Origin: Rhodovulum visakhapatnamense
GTDB lineage: Bacteria > Pseudomonadota > Alphaproteobacteria > Rhodobacterales > Rhodobacteraceae
NCBI RefSeq assembly: GCF_004365965.1
Contig: NZ_SOEB01000006.1
Span: 62,001 to 126,000, forward strand
Direction of reading: 5' to 3'
Length of the DNA: 64,000 nucleotides
The notes under the pieces were generated by a model. That model saw only the letters and a program-made list of their open reading frames with translations, had not been told where the DNA came from and searched no databases. Each line of letters starts with the position of its first letter. Within the stretch, counting starts at the first letter, position 1. Both the position numbers and the translations under genes were made by a program. This document shows, in pieces, positions 1 to 8,396 of this stretch.

Positions 1-1
1 G

Positions 2-511
2 CGGCTGCAGGCGGTCTTTCCCGAAACGCTGCTGGTGCACCGGCTCGACCGCGACACCTCGGGGGTCATGGTCTTTGCGCTGACGCCCCATGCCCAGCGC
101 CATCTGGGCCTGCAATTCGAGAAGAGGCAGACCAGGAAGACCTATGTCGCCCGGGTCTGGGGACGGCTCGAGCCCAAGACCGGGACCGTCGATCTGCCGC
201 TGATCGTCGACTGGCCGAACCGGCCGCGTCAGATGGTCGACCATCAGAACGGCCGCCAGGCGGTCACCGACTGGCGCGTCGTGCGCTATGAAGAGACCGC
301 GACCCGGGTCCGGCTGTTCCCGAAGACCGGGCGCAGCCACCAGCTGCGGGTCCACATGCTGGCATTGGGCCATCCGATCCTCGGCGACCCGTTCTATGCC
401 GAGGGCCCGGCCCGCGAGGCGCCCCGGCTGATGCTGCATGCCGAGGCGCTGCGGTTGCGCCATCCCGATGGCGGCGCGGGCATGAATTTCGCCGCGAAAG
501 CGCCGTTCTGA
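2..511 (+). CDS. rluA: RluA, rRNA/tRNA pseudouridine synthase (5' end outside the window)
   Basis: This is the C-terminal part of an RluA-type pseudouridine synthase, which isomerises specific uridines in 23S rRNA and some tRNAs. The reading frame is open from the first base of the window, so the N-terminus lies upstream. The catalytic motif HRLDRDTSG is visible near the start; its central Asp is the family nucleophile. Downstream, the segments DWPNRPRQ and GRSHQLRVHMLALGHPILGD match the dual-specificity RluA branch better than the RluB/RsuA or RluC/D branches. No S4 domain is visible in the part present. A peroxiredoxin gene follows on the same strand. Assignment to RluA rather than another RluA-family member is by remembered family motifs. 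Confidence 0.9.
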   Translation, partial: RLQAVFPETLLVHRLDRDTSGVMVFALTPHAQRHLGLQFEKRQTRKTYVARVWGRLEPKTGTVDLPLIVDWPNRPRQMVDHQNGRQAVTDWRVVRYEETATRVRLFPKTGRSHQLRVHMLALGHPILGDPFYAEGPAREAPRLMLHAEALRLRHPDGGAGMNFAAKAPF

Positions 512-631
512 ACCGCCACGCCCCTGATCCTGCCCAATTTGCGGTTGCAGCAAGAAAGGGGATGCAAGTGCAGAAACTGGAACCTATCTAAGGACTGGAA
601 CGCGCTTCATTGGCCGAAAAGGACTTCTCCC

Positions 632-1285
632 GTGGCTCTCCGCATCAACGATATTGCCCCGAATTTCACCGCCGACACGACCGAAGGTCAGATCGACTTC
701 CATGACTGGATCGGCGACAGCTATGCGGTGTTGTTCTCGCATCCCAAGGACTTCACCCCGGTCTGCACCACCGAATTCGCCGCCGCCGCCCGGCTCTCGG
801 GCGAGTTCGCGAAACGCAACGCCAAGATCATCGGCCTGTCGGTCGACCCGGTCGAAGAGCACCTGAAATGGAAGGCCGATATCGAGACCTATGCCGGTTG
901 CGATGCGTCCTTCCCGATCATCGCCGATGACGGGCTGAAGGTCGCCAAGCTGTACGACATGCTGCCCGCCGAGGCCTATCTGCCCGACGGCCGCACCCCG
1001 AACGATTCCGCCACGGTGCGGACCACCTTCATCATCAATCCCAACAAGAAGATCGAGCTGATGCTGATCTATCCGATGACGGTGGGCCGCAATTTCGACG
1101 AGATCCTGCGCGTACTCGACGCGATCCAGGGCAACAAGACCGGCCCCTTCGCCACCCCCGCCAACTGGCGTCCCGGCGAGGACGTGATCGTCGGCCTGTC
1201 GGTTTCGACCGAGGACGCGCGGGCGCAGTTCGGCGAGGTCGACGAGATCTTCCCCTATCTGCGCAAGGTCAGACGCGCCAGCTAA
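632..1285 (+). CDS. 1-Cys peroxiredoxin (Prx6-type)
   Basis: A thiol peroxidase that reduces hydrogen peroxide and organic hydroperoxides in the cytoplasm. The frame can be extended upstream, but the GTG at 632 is preferred: it follows an AAAAGGA ribosome-binding site and starts directly on the conserved AhpC/TSA fold. From there the protein is 217 residues, normal for Prx6. The peroxidatic cysteine is C45 in FTPVCTTEF. The C-terminal extension with TPANWRPGEDV is typical of the 1-Cys Prx6 group, and no resolving-cysteine motif is seen. A hairpin follows the stop codon. The reductant cannot be read from the sequence. Confidence 0.9.
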   Translation: MALRINDIAPNFTADTTEGQIDFHDWIGDSYAVLFSHPKDFTPVCTTEFAAAARLSGEFAKRNAKIIGLSVDPVEEHLKWKADIETYAGCDASFPIIADDGLKVAKLYDMLPAEAYLPDGRTPNDSATVRTTFIINPNKKIELMLIYPMTVGRNFDEILRVLDAIQGNKTGPFATPANWRPGEDVIVGLSVSTEDARAQFGEVDEIFPYLRKVRRAS

Positions 1286-1293
1286 GCCCGGCC

Positions 1294-1324
1294 GCTCCTC
1301 CCGCTTGGCTTTGCCGGGAGGAGC
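1294..1324 (+). terminator. Hairpin after the peroxiredoxin gene
   Basis: A perfect 10-bp inverted repeat (GCTCCTCCCG / CGGGAGGAGC) with an 11-nt loop starts 9 bases after the peroxiredoxin stop. There is no clear T-tract, so intrinsic termination is plausible but may be weak. It ends 37 bases before the glycosyltransferase start and could separate the two genes. Confidence 0.5.
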
Positions 1325-1361
1325 GCCTATCTGGGGAACGTCATGTCCCCGGGGGCCAGCG

Positions 1362-2183
1362 ATGCGATCCGAACTGATCCTTTCGACCTACAACAACCCG
1401 CGCTCGCTGGCGCTCTGCCTCGAGTCGGTGGCTTGCCAACGGGTGCGGCCGGGCAGCATCTGCATCGCCGATGACGGCTCGGGCCCCGAGACGAAGGCGG
1501 CGATCGAGGCCTTCGCCGCCGCCCATCCCGACCTGGCGGTCCGCCATCTTTGGCACGAGGATCGCGGCTTCGAGAAGGGCGCGATCCTGAACAAGGCCAT
1601 TGCCAGCTCCGAGGCCGAGGTCATCGTCTTCGTCGACGGCGATGTGCTGATCCATCCCGATTTCGTCGGGCGGCATCTGGCGCTGACCCGGCCGGGGCGG
1701 TTCGCGACCGGCAGCCTGATCCGGCTTGACGCCGAGGCGACCGCCGCTGTCACTCCCGGACTGGTGCGGGACGGCACCGTCTTCGACCGCCGCTGGCTGG
1801 CGGAACACCGCGCGATCCGCAAGCTGTCGACCTGGCTGAAGACCCGGCCGTTTCCGGTGCCGGTCATGGCGCTCTTCGACCGGCTCTCGCCGGTGACGCG
1901 GGCGCTTTGCGGGGCCAATGCCTCGGTCTGGCGCGAAGATCTGCTGAAGATCAACGGCTATGACGAGACGATCAAATATGGCGGGCAGGACAAGCATCTG
2001 GGCGTGCGGCTGAACAATGCCGGGGTGAAGGGCGTGCATCTGCGCTATTCGGCACCTCTGGTGCATCTCGATCACCCGCGCGCCTATGCCGACCCCGAGA
2101 AGATGCGCCGCCACAAGGCGCTGATCCGGGCCGCGCGCAAGAACGGCGCGTTCTGGACCCCGGACGGCATCGCGAAGGGCTAG
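1362..2183 (+). CDS. Family 2 glycosyltransferase
   Basis: A GT-A fold glycosyltransferase that would transfer a sugar from a nucleotide donor to an unknown acceptor. The start at 1362 puts the protein (273 residues) directly on the first beta strand, MRSELILSTYNNPRSL. The nucleotide-sugar and metal site is visible as VFVDGDVLIHPDF, a DxD-type motif. The segment GGQDKHLGVRLNNAGV near residue 205 resembles the C-terminal domain of galactosyltransferase-like GT2 enzymes. No membrane segments are seen, so it is probably cytoplasmic. Neighbours do not indicate the acceptor; lipopolysaccharide or exopolysaccharide assembly is the usual role of such stand-alone enzymes, but that is a guess. Confidence 0.8.
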   Translation: MRSELILSTYNNPRSLALCLESVACQRVRPGSICIADDGSGPETKAAIEAFAAAHPDLAVRHLWHEDRGFEKGAILNKAIASSEAEVIVFVDGDVLIHPDFVGRHLALTRPGRFATGSLIRLDAEATAAVTPGLVRDGTVFDRRWLAEHRAIRKLSTWLKTRPFPVPVMALFDRLSPVTRALCGANASVWREDLLKINGYDETIKYGGQDKHLGVRLNNAGVKGVHLRYSAPLVHLDHPRAYADPEKMRRHKALIRAARKNGAFWTPDGIAKG

Positions 2184-2213
2184 CCGGCTAACCGTCTTTC
2201 CCGGAAACGGAAA

Positions 2214-2241
2214 GAGGCGCGGCCCTCGCGGCCCGCGCCTC
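2214..2241 (-). terminator. pnp terminator (possibly bidirectional)
   Basis: A GC-rich inverted repeat (GAGGCGCGG paired with CCGCGCCTC, extended across a small bulge) lies just past the pnp stop codon. Read on the minus strand it is followed by T-rich CTTTCCGTTTCC. It also sits 30 bases past the convergent glycosyltransferase stop, so it may serve both genes. Confidence 0.6.
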
Positions 2242-2264
2242 CCTGTCCGGACAGTCCCGAAGCC

Positions 2265-4406
2265 TTATTCCTCGGCTTCGGCATCCTTTTCCTTCGGAGC
2301 TTCTTCGCCGGTCGTCTGGTCGATGCTCTTCATCGACAGGCGCACCTTGCCGCGATCGTCGAAGCCCAGAAGCTTGACCCAGACTTCCTGACCTTCCTTC
2401 AGAACATCCGACGGATGGTTCAGGCGGCGGTTCTCGATCTGGCTGACATGGACCAGGCCGTCGCGCTTGCCGAAGAAGTTCACGAAGGCGCCGAAATCGA
2501 CGATCTTGACGACGGTGCCCTTGTAGATCTTGCCTTCTTCCGGCTCGGCCACGATCGAATAGATCATGTCATAGGCCTTCTTGATCGCATCGCCATTGGC
2601 CGACGCGATCTTGATCACGCCGTCATCGTTGATGTCGACCTTGGCGCCCGACACTTCCACGATCTCGCGGATGACCTTGCCGCCCGAGCCGATCACTTCG
2701 CGGATCTTGTCGGTGGGGATGGTCATCGTCTCGATCCGCGGCGCATAGGCCGAGAATTCGCCAGCTTCGGTCAGCGCCTTGGACATCTCGCCCAGGATAT
2801 GCATCCGGCCGTCCTTGGCCTGGGCCAGGGCTTTTCCCATGATCGCGGGCGTGATGCCCGCCACCTTGATGTCCATCTGCAGCGAGGTGATGCCCTTCTC
2901 GGTGCCCGCGACCTTGAAGTCCATGTCGCCGAGGTGATCCTCGTCGCCAAGAATGTCGGTCAGAACCGCGAAGGAGCCGTCCTCTTCCAGCACCAGACCC
3001 ATGGCCACACCGGCCACCGGGGCTTTCAGCGGCACGCCCGCATCCATCATCGACAGCGAGCCGCCGCAGACGGTTGCCATCGAGGACGAGCCGTTCGATT
3101 CGGTGATCTCGGACACCACGCGGATGGTGTAGGGGAAGTCGGTCGGCGCCGGCAGAACCGCCTGCAGCGCGCGCCAGGCCAGCTTGCCATGGCCGATCTC
3201 GCGACGGCCCGGGCTGCCGACACGGCCAACTTCGCCGACCGAATAGGGCGGGAAGTTGTAGTGCAGCAGGAAGTTCGACCGATAGTTCCCGTGCAGCGCG
3301 TCGATGATCTGTTCGTCATCGCCGGTGCCCAGCGTGGTCACGACCAGCGCCTGGGTTTCGCCGCGGGTGAACAGCGACGAACCATGGGTCCGCGGCAGCA
3401 GGCCCACTTCGCTGACGATCGGGCGAACCTGGGTCAGCGAGCGGCCATCGACCCGGCGCCCGTTCTTGACGACATCCGACCGCAGCACGGTCGATTCCAG
3501 CTTCTTGATCGCCGAACCGAGGTTCGGGTCGGCCAGCTGCTCTTCGCTCAGCGCGGCCTTGATCTCGGTCTTGGCGGCCGAGACGGCGGCGATGCGTTCC
3601 ATCTTGTCGGTATGGCCGTAGGCGGCGCGCATCTTCTCTTCGCCGACCGATTTCACCGCGGCGCAAAGCTCGGAATAGTCGGGCGGGGTGAAGTCGAAGG
3701 GTTCCTTCGCGGCGGCTTCGGCCAGGCTGACGATCAGGTCGCAGACCGGCTTGATGTTGTCATGGGCGAAGGTCACCGCGCCCAGCATCTCTTCCTCGGT
3801 CAGCTCATAGGCCTCGGATTCGACCATCATCACCGCGTCGCGGGTCCCCGCGACCACGAGGTCCAGGCGCTGGTCGGGATTGCTGCGCAGCCCCTGCATG
3901 TCCTCGACATCGGGGTTCAGCACGTATTCGCCATCGACGAAGCCGACGCGGCAGCCGGCGATCGGCCCCATGAACGGCACGCCAGAGATCGTCAGCGCGG
4001 CCGAGGCGGCGATCATCGCCACCACGTCGGGATCGTTGACAAGATCGTGGCTCAGCACGGTGCACATGACCAGAACTTCGTTCTTGAAGCCCGGCACGAA
4101 CAGCGGACGGATCGGACGGTCGATCAGGCGGGCGGTCAGCGTCTCTTTTTCGGACGGCCGCGCCTCGCGCTTGAAGAAGCCGCCGGGCACCTTGCCCGCG
4201 GCATAGTATTTTTCCTGGTAGTGGACGGTGAGCGGGAAGAAATCCTGCCCTTCTTTCTGTTCCTTGGCGAAGGTCACGTTGGCCATGACCGAGGTTTCGC
4301 CCAGGGTGGCGATCACGGACCCGTCGGCCTGACGGGCAACCTTGCCCGTCTCCAGCGTGAGGGTCTCTTCCCCCCACTGCATCGATTTGGTCGTCACGTT
4401 GAACAT
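2265..4406 (-). CDS. pnp: Polynucleotide phosphorylase (PNPase)
   Basis: A phosphorolytic 3'-to-5' exoribonuclease and degradosome component that turns over mRNA and structured RNA, releasing nucleoside diphosphates. The 713 residues carry the expected order: first RNase PH domain, helical linker, second RNase PH domain (from about residue 325), KH domain ([11 protein letters not shown] near residue 560) and S1 domain ([18 protein letters not shown] near 630). An acidic tail ends the protein. Length is normal for the family. The mRNA leader can form a GC-rich hairpin upstream of the ATG. In many bacteria pnp follows rpsO directly; here an oppositely oriented gene lies between them. Confidence 0.97.
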   Translation of the reverse strand: MFNVTTKSMQWGEETLTLETGKVARQADGSVIATLGETSVMANVTFAKEQKEGQDFFPLTVHYQEKYYAAGKVPGGFFKREARPSEKETLTARLIDRPIRPLFVPGFKNEVLVMCTVLSHDLVNDPDVVAMIAASAALTISGVPFMGPIAGCRVGFVDGEYVLNPDVEDMQGLRSNPDQRLDLVVAGTRDAVMMVESEAYELTEEEMLGAVTFAHDNIKPVCDLIVSLAEAAAKEPFDFTPPDYSELCAAVKSVGEEKMRAAYGHTDKMERIAAVSAAKTEIKAALSEEQLADPNLGSAIKKLESTVLRSDVVKNGRRVDGRSLTQVRPIVSEVGLLPRTHGSSLFTRGETQALVVTTLGTGDDEQIIDALHGNYRSNFLLHYNFPPYSVGEVGRVGSPGRREIGHGKLAWRALQAVLPAPTDFPYTIRVVSEITESNGSSSMATVCGGSLSMMDAGVPLKAPVAGVAMGLVLEEDGSFAVLTDILGDEDHLGDMDFKVAGTEKGITSLQMDIKVAGITPAIMGKALAQAKDGRMHILGEMSKALTEAGEFSAYAPRIETMTIPTDKIREVIGSGGKVIREIVEVSGAKVDINDDGVIKIASANGDAIKKAYDMIYSIVAEPEEGKIYKGTVVKIVDFGAFVNFFGKRDGLVHVSQIENRRLNHPSDVLKEGQEVWVKLLGFDDRGKVRLSMKSIDQTTGEEAPKEKDAEAEE

Positions 4407-4740
4407 TCAGCGTATCCTGTAAGGGAGCCCTCCCGGGCGTTCCCGGGTCTCCCGTTGAAATGGCGGCCCCATTGCCGCCGACCCCTCCTATCCTCTCGAG
4501 TGCCGGGGTCCGGGCACAACGTCTCAGATGCGTGCGACATAAGGAAAATCGCGCCGTTTGGAAAGGACGAAGTCGTTAATGCCCCGCGTCGTGGCGCGTA
4601 TCCCCGCCAATGCGCGGCAATTGCACTGACCGAAAACCGGATATGCCCAGTTCGGTCTGGTGAGTGTAAAATTTTCTTGGATGTTTGCGGGTAATCAGGG
4701 GGCGTCGACTCACCTTAACGGGTTCAAAGGAGTTAACCTT
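4407..4740. other. Divergent intergenic region between pnp and the 4741 gene
   Basis: This 334-base gap must contain the pnp promoter (minus strand) and the promoter of the next gene (plus strand). Seen directly: the pnp leader hairpin at 4423-4453, a lower-GC stretch around 4665-4685 (GTAAAATTTTC), and a strong ribosome-binding site AAAGGAG at about 4727 in front of the plus-strand gene. No convincing -35/-10 pair and no RNA gene was recognised. Confidence 0.5.
4423..4453 (-). promoter_or_regulatory. Hairpin in the pnp mRNA leader
   Basis: GGGAG pairs with CTCCC, and inside them two CCCGGG blocks pair around a 4-nt loop, with an asymmetric internal loop between the two helices. The structure lies 17-47 bases upstream of the pnp ATG, within the probable 5' leader. 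In E. coli, PNPase represses its own mRNA through an RNase III-cut leader stem; a similar role here is inference only. Confidence 0.4.
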
Positions 4741-5202
4741 ATGGAAACGACCGCATTCGGGACGATCCCGCTGGACGATGGCCAGGCGACATTGCCGGTG
4801 GGGCCGGGCATCGTCCGTCCGGCCGGGCTCGACGTTCTGGCGACGGTGCAGGATCGCGAGACCATGGCCGCGCTGTCCGAGTTCCTGGACCGGCTGCCGC
4901 GCCATATCGAAACGGCGCGCGAGCATTTTCTGGACAATTACGACCGGGTCGCCGCCGATGTGCCGGCCTGGCTTTACGAGAACGAGCCCGGGATTTTCGC
5001 GGCGATGTTCCCGGCCGCGCCCGATGCCGCCGCCGTCGATGCCGAGACGTTGTGGTTGGCGCTCGATGTCAATTCGATCTGGACCCGCGACCGAACCGCC
5101 GTCGTGCTGGATCTGGGCTTTCGCGACACGGCGATGCCCCATGCCTTCGCCGCCGAATTCCGGCTGGACGGCACGCTGACCCAGATGGGGCTGGCCAGTT
5201 GA
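4741..5202 (+). CDS. Hypothetical protein, 153 residues
   Basis: I do not recognise the family. The start is well supported: AAAGGAG lies 7 bases before the ATG at 4741. The protein is 153 residues, moderately acidic and soluble, with no signal peptide or membrane segment. The C-terminal third (LWLALDVNSIWTRDRTAV, then VLDLGF and FAAEFRLDG) reads like alternating beta strands, as in small immunity-like or DUF2004-like folds, but the resemblance is too weak to name. It sits between rpsO and pnp, convergent with rpsO and divergent from pnp. Codon use looks like its neighbours. Confidence 0.8.
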   Translation: METTAFGTIPLDDGQATLPVGPGIVRPAGLDVLATVQDRETMAALSEFLDRLPRHIETAREHFLDNYDRVAADVPAWLYENEPGIFAAMFPAAPDAAAVDAETLWLALDVNSIWTRDRTAVVLDLGFRDTAMPHAFAAEFRLDGTLTQMGLAS

Positions 5203-5218
5203 CCGTGGCTTGATCCCC

Positions 5219-5237
5219 GCCGGGCATCAGGCCCGGC
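5219..5237 (+). terminator. Hairpin after the 4741 gene
   Basis: A perfect 7-bp stem (GCCGGGC / GCCCGGC) with a 5-nt loop begins 17 bases after the stop codon of the plus-strand gene. No T-tract follows, so it is only a possible terminator. Confidence 0.35.
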
Positions 5238-5267
5238 CGGGACAGCGGACAAGACGCGCGCCGCACA

Positions 5268-5297
5268 AGAAAAAACCGCGCCCCTCGGGACGCGGCT
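5268..5297 (-). terminator. rpsO intrinsic terminator
   Basis: On the minus strand a GC-rich stem (CCGCG ... CGCGG, extended by CCC/GGG) is followed directly by six T residues. It lies 26 bases beyond the rpsO stop codon and has the classic form of a Rho-independent terminator. It implies that most rpsO transcripts do not run on towards pnp. Confidence 0.85.
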
Positions 5298-5322
5298 TTC
5301 GTGTCGGGCGCTGCGGCCTGGC

Positions 5323-5592
5323 TCAGCGGCGGATGCCGAGGCGCTTGATGAGGTCCTGATAGCGGTCCTCGCTGTTGCCCTTGAGATAGTCCAGAAGCTT
5401 CCGGCGCTGGGCGACGAGCTTCAGCAGACCCCGGCGGGAGTGGTTGTCCTTCTTGTGGGTCTTGAAGTGCTCGGTCAGCGTGTTGATCCGGCTGGTCAGG
5501 ATCGCGACCTGGACTTCCGGCGAACCGGTATCGCCGTCCTTGGCACCGAATTCCTTGATCAGGCGGGTCTTTTCTTCGGCAGTGATCGACAT
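5323..5592 (-). CDS. rpsO: 30S ribosomal protein S15
   Basis: S15 binds 16S rRNA early in small-subunit assembly and forms part of an intersubunit bridge. The 89-residue length and the sequence are canonical: [15 protein letters not shown] at the start, [11 protein letters not shown], then [21 protein letters not shown] good ribosome-binding site (AAGGAGACCCCG) precedes the ATG at 5592. It is monocistronic here, closed by a strong terminator, instead of leading into pnp. Confidence 0.98.
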   Translation of the reverse strand: MSITAEEKTRLIKEFGAKDGDTGSPEVQVAILTSRINTLTEHFKTHKKDNHSRRGLLKLVAQRRKLLDYLKGNSEDRYQDLIKRLGIRR

Positions 5593-5840
5593 CGGGGTCT
5601 CCTTGTCTGAGGGTGATGGCACAAGCCGGGATGTCGTCCAGCGAGGCCCTTGGAGAGAGTGCCGCCCCAGTGCGGGGCGGATGCGGGCGTATAGGGGATT
5701 CGCGGGCATTTTGAAAGCGGAACTTGCCGCCATCCGGTCCGTCGCAGTGGCCGAGACAGTGCGACGACGGGACCGACCGGATGGCGGAAGCCACCGGGTC
5801 CCGGGTCGGCCGGTCTGGCACGGGACGCAAGGCCGGTCGG

Positions 5841-6584
5841 TCAGGCCCCGGCGGCCAGCGCGTCGGATAGCAGCGTGTCGGGCACCAGGCTCAGATGGCT
5901 GGGCCGCAGGGTGGCCGCAGCTCCCGCGACGATGGCAAGCGGCATGCCGTCGATCGAGATCAGCGCGTCTTCCGCTCCGCTGTCCGCGGCACCGATCGAC
6001 AGCACCGGGTCGGGATGGGCGGCGCTGTCATAGACCACGAACAGCGCGTCAGCGGTCTGGTCGTAATCCTCGATCAGCGTGGGCAGGGCTTCGCCGTCAT
6101 CGAAAAGGTCCCCGATGGAAAAGCCGTCCTCTCCGTCGGCCAGGCCGTCATCGGCCAGAAGCCTGTCGTCCAGGACGCCGTCAGGTGCCGCGGCGGCGGC
6201 CATTTCGGCACTGGCGGCCCGGTCGAGTTCGGCCAGCAGGTCTTCGCCGTCCTGCGGCGAAAGATCGGCATCCGAGAAATGGGCGTCGTCCGCATCCTCG
6301 CTATCGGCATCGCCGGACAGCCAGGAAAACAGAAGCTCGTCGGGGCGCGACAGGTCTTCGGTGCCGCCAGCCGGGGCGGTATCCTGCGGCGCGCCGAGCA
6401 ATGCGGCGTCGAGATCCTGCAAGGCGATCAGGCTGTCGGGCGCGGGGTCTCGCGCGGCGTCGTCCGGCAGAGCGCCGTCCCTATCGTCATCGCCCTGGGC
6501 GTGAGATCCGACGCTGTCGTCCAGATCGGCCGTTGCGCCGGCCGCCATCAGGCCCAGGAGACTCACCGTCGTTATCATCGTCAA
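5841..6584 (-). CDS. Very acidic alanine/aspartate-rich protein of unknown function
   Basis: The family is not firmly recognised. The protein has 247 residues and starts after a GGAG site. A short hydrophobic stretch (residues 4-19, [16 protein letters not shown]) could be a signal or anchor. Residues 20-165 are low-complexity and rich in Asp, Glu and Ala. The last 80 residues look folded: [17 protein letters not shown], then HPDPVLSIG and [15 protein letters not shown]. That pattern resembles the C-terminal repeats seen in acidic RTX-like secreted proteins of Rhodobacteraceae, a resemblance from memory. Lys, Asn and Cys are entirely absent. No glycine-rich RTX nonapeptides are visible. Confidence 0.7.
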   Translation of the reverse strand: MTMITTVSLLGLMAAGATADLDDSVGSHAQGDDDRDGALPDDAARDPAPDSLIALQDLDAALLGAPQDTAPAGGTEDLSRPDELLFSWLSGDADSEDADDAHFSDADLSPQDGEDLLAELDRAASAEMAAAAAPDGVLDDRLLADDGLADGEDGFSIGDLFDDGEALPTLIEDYDQTADALFVVYDSAAHPDPVLSIGAADSGAEDALISIDGMPLAIVAGAAATLRPSHLSLVPDTLLSDALAAGA

Positions 6585-6835
6585 CTCCGTCGCAAGAGTT
6601 CCGTCGAAAGGAGACGTCCGCAGATCGCGGTCGCAACCGGCCGTCCGCCACGCGTTTGACGGTCTGCGCCAAGATCATCCTACGCGTCCGACGGGCGCGC
6701 GACTATCTCAATCAGGTTAAGTGGTTACCGTTTGCTGAACAGCCCCCCGGGGATCTCGTCGCGCAAAAGACGACGTTGCGTACCGGGCACGGGGGGACGG
6801 GCGCCCGGCGCAGGATGCGCGGAAGAGGCGCCGGG

Positions 6836-7744
6836 TCAGTCTCCGTCGCGGAAGTCGAGGCCCATCTCGGAATAGCGCTCCGAGTCCTCGAGCCAGTTCG
6901 GGCGCACTTTCACATGCAGGAACAGATGCACGGGACGGCCGAGGAATTCGGCAATCTCGGCCCGGGCTGCCTGACCGATGGCCTTCGCGGTCTCGCCCTT
7001 GTGGCCCAGCACGATCCCCTTGTGGCCGTCGCGCGCGACATAGATCACCTGGTCGATTCGGGTCGAGCCGTCCTTGCGGTCTTCCCATTTCTCGGTCTCG
7101 ACGGTCAGCTCGTAGGGAAGCTCCTGATGCAGCCGCAGCGTCAGCTTCTCGCGGGTCATCTCGGCCGCGATCATCCGCATCGGCAGGTCGGCGATCTGGT
7201 CCTCGGGGTAAAGCCAGGGGCCGTCGGGCAGGGTTTCGCCCAGCCAGGCGCGCAGGTCCTCGACCCCGTGGCCCCGTTCGGCCGAGATCATGAAGGTGCT
7301 GGCGAAGGGATAGGCCTCGTTCAGATCGGCCGAAAGTGCCAGCAACGCCTCGGCCTTGACCCGGTCGATCTTGTTGATGGCCAGGGCCACCGTCTGGCCC
7401 CCGGCGGCCCGCTCGCGCAGCGCCTCCAGAATTCCGTCGACGCCGTCGGTCCGGCCGCGATGGGCCTCGATCAGCAGGACCACGATATCGGCATCGGCAG
7501 CCCCGCCCCAGGCCGCAGCCACCATCGCCCGGTCGAGCCGGCGTCTGGGCCGGAAAAGACCGGGCGTGTCGACGAAGACGATCTGTGCGTCGCCCTCCAT
7601 CGCCACGCCCCGGATCCGGGCGCGGGTGGTCTGGACCTTGTGGGTGACGATCGAGACCTTGGCCCCGACCATCCGGTTCAGCAGGGTGGACTTGCCCGCA
7701 TTCGGCTCTCCGATCAGGGCGACGAATCCGCTGCGTGTGCTCAT
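6836..7744 (-). CDS. era: GTPase Era, 30S assembly factor
   Basis: An essential GTPase that binds the 3' end of 16S rRNA and helps mature the small subunit. The 302 residues show the G1 loop GEPNAGKST (residues 12-20), DTPGL (G3) and NKID (G4), followed by a type-II KH domain with VLGHKGETAKAIG. Length is normal. In alphaproteobacteria era usually follows rnc directly; here rnc lies 3 kb away on the other strand and a bacterioferritin gene sits upstream. Confidence 0.97.
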   Translation of the reverse strand: MSTRSGFVALIGEPNAGKSTLLNRMVGAKVSIVTHKVQTTRARIRGVAMEGDAQIVFVDTPGLFRPRRRLDRAMVAAAWGGAADADIVVLLIEAHRGRTDGVDGILEALRERAAGGQTVALAINKIDRVKAEALLALSADLNEAYPFASTFMISAERGHGVEDLRAWLGETLPDGPWLYPEDQIADLPMRMIAAEMTREKLTLRLHQELPYELTVETEKWEDRKDGSTRIDQVIYVARDGHKGIVLGHKGETAKAIGQAARAEIAEFLGRPVHLFLHVKVRPNWLEDSERYSEMGLDFRDGD

Positions 7745-7821
7745 GCGCGTAGACCTCCGGTTCAGCCCCGGGCTTTACGCGATAAGCGGCCCCGGCGCCA
7801 GCCGGATGCGGGCAGGGAGCC

Positions 7822-8307
7822 TCAGTCCTCGCCGGCGCCCGGTCCCGAGACCTGCTTGGCGCTGTAGGCCTGTTCGCCGAGACGCTTGAGCAGCGCCAGC
7901 TGGGTGTCGAGCCAGCCCTTGTGGCCTTCCTCGTCCAGCACGATCTTCTCGAAAAGCGCCCGGCTGCCAATATCGCCCACCTCGGCGGCGCGTTGCGCGG
8001 CCTTGCTGTAGACGTCGATCGCTTCCTGTTCGTCGGCGGCATCCATCTCGAACATCTGTTCGAGGCTTTCCGCGCGCACCGGCTGTTTCTGGAAGCGGAT
8101 CTCGGGCGTGCCGCCAAGGAAGATGATCCGTTCCATGAAGAGGTCGGAATGGCCGATTTCCTCAAGCATCTCTTCGCGCATCTTCGCGGCGAGCAGGTCG
8201 AGACCCCAGTCGTCGAGCACCTGCGCATGCAACTGGTACTGATGGCCCGCGGTCATTTCCATTTCGAGCGCGGTCTGAAGGTCCTTGATGGTCTGGTCAT
8301 TGGACAT
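7822..8307 (-). CDS. bfr: Bacterioferritin-like ferritin lacking the usual haem ligand
   Basis: An iron-storage ferritin that oxidises Fe(II) at a di-iron site and mineralises it in a 24-mer shell. The start at 8307 follows AGGAGAG and gives the standard 161 residues. All six ferroxidase ligands of bacterioferritin are present by alignment to E. coli Bfr from memory: E17, E50, H53, E87, E126 and H129 (DEEGH). The residue matching the haem-ligating Met52 is Ile51 (context EEIGHSDLFMERI), so inter-subunit haem binding is doubtful unless a partner subunit supplies it. The gene lies between a TPR protein and era, all on the minus strand. Confidence 0.9.
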   Translation of the reverse strand: MSNDQTIKDLQTALEMEMTAGHQYQLHAQVLDDWGLDLLAAKMREEMLEEIGHSDLFMERIIFLGGTPEIRFQKQPVRAESLEQMFEMDAADEQEAIDVYSKAAQRAAEVGDIGSRALFEKIVLDEEGHKGWLDTQLALLKRLGEQAYSAKQVSGPGAGED

Positions 8308-8396
8308 GGGGGGCTCTCCTGTTGTGGATTTTTCCGAAGCGGGCTGCCGGTTCCGGGTCCCGCCATGGGGCTGATGTAAGAAGCATCGGAGAGATT

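Noticed and set aside
2415-4694. 759-codon open frame antisense to pnp
   Set aside because: It mirrors pnp codon by codon, has a composition rich in His, Asp and Arg with no family motifs, and is the usual open antisense frame of GC-rich genes.
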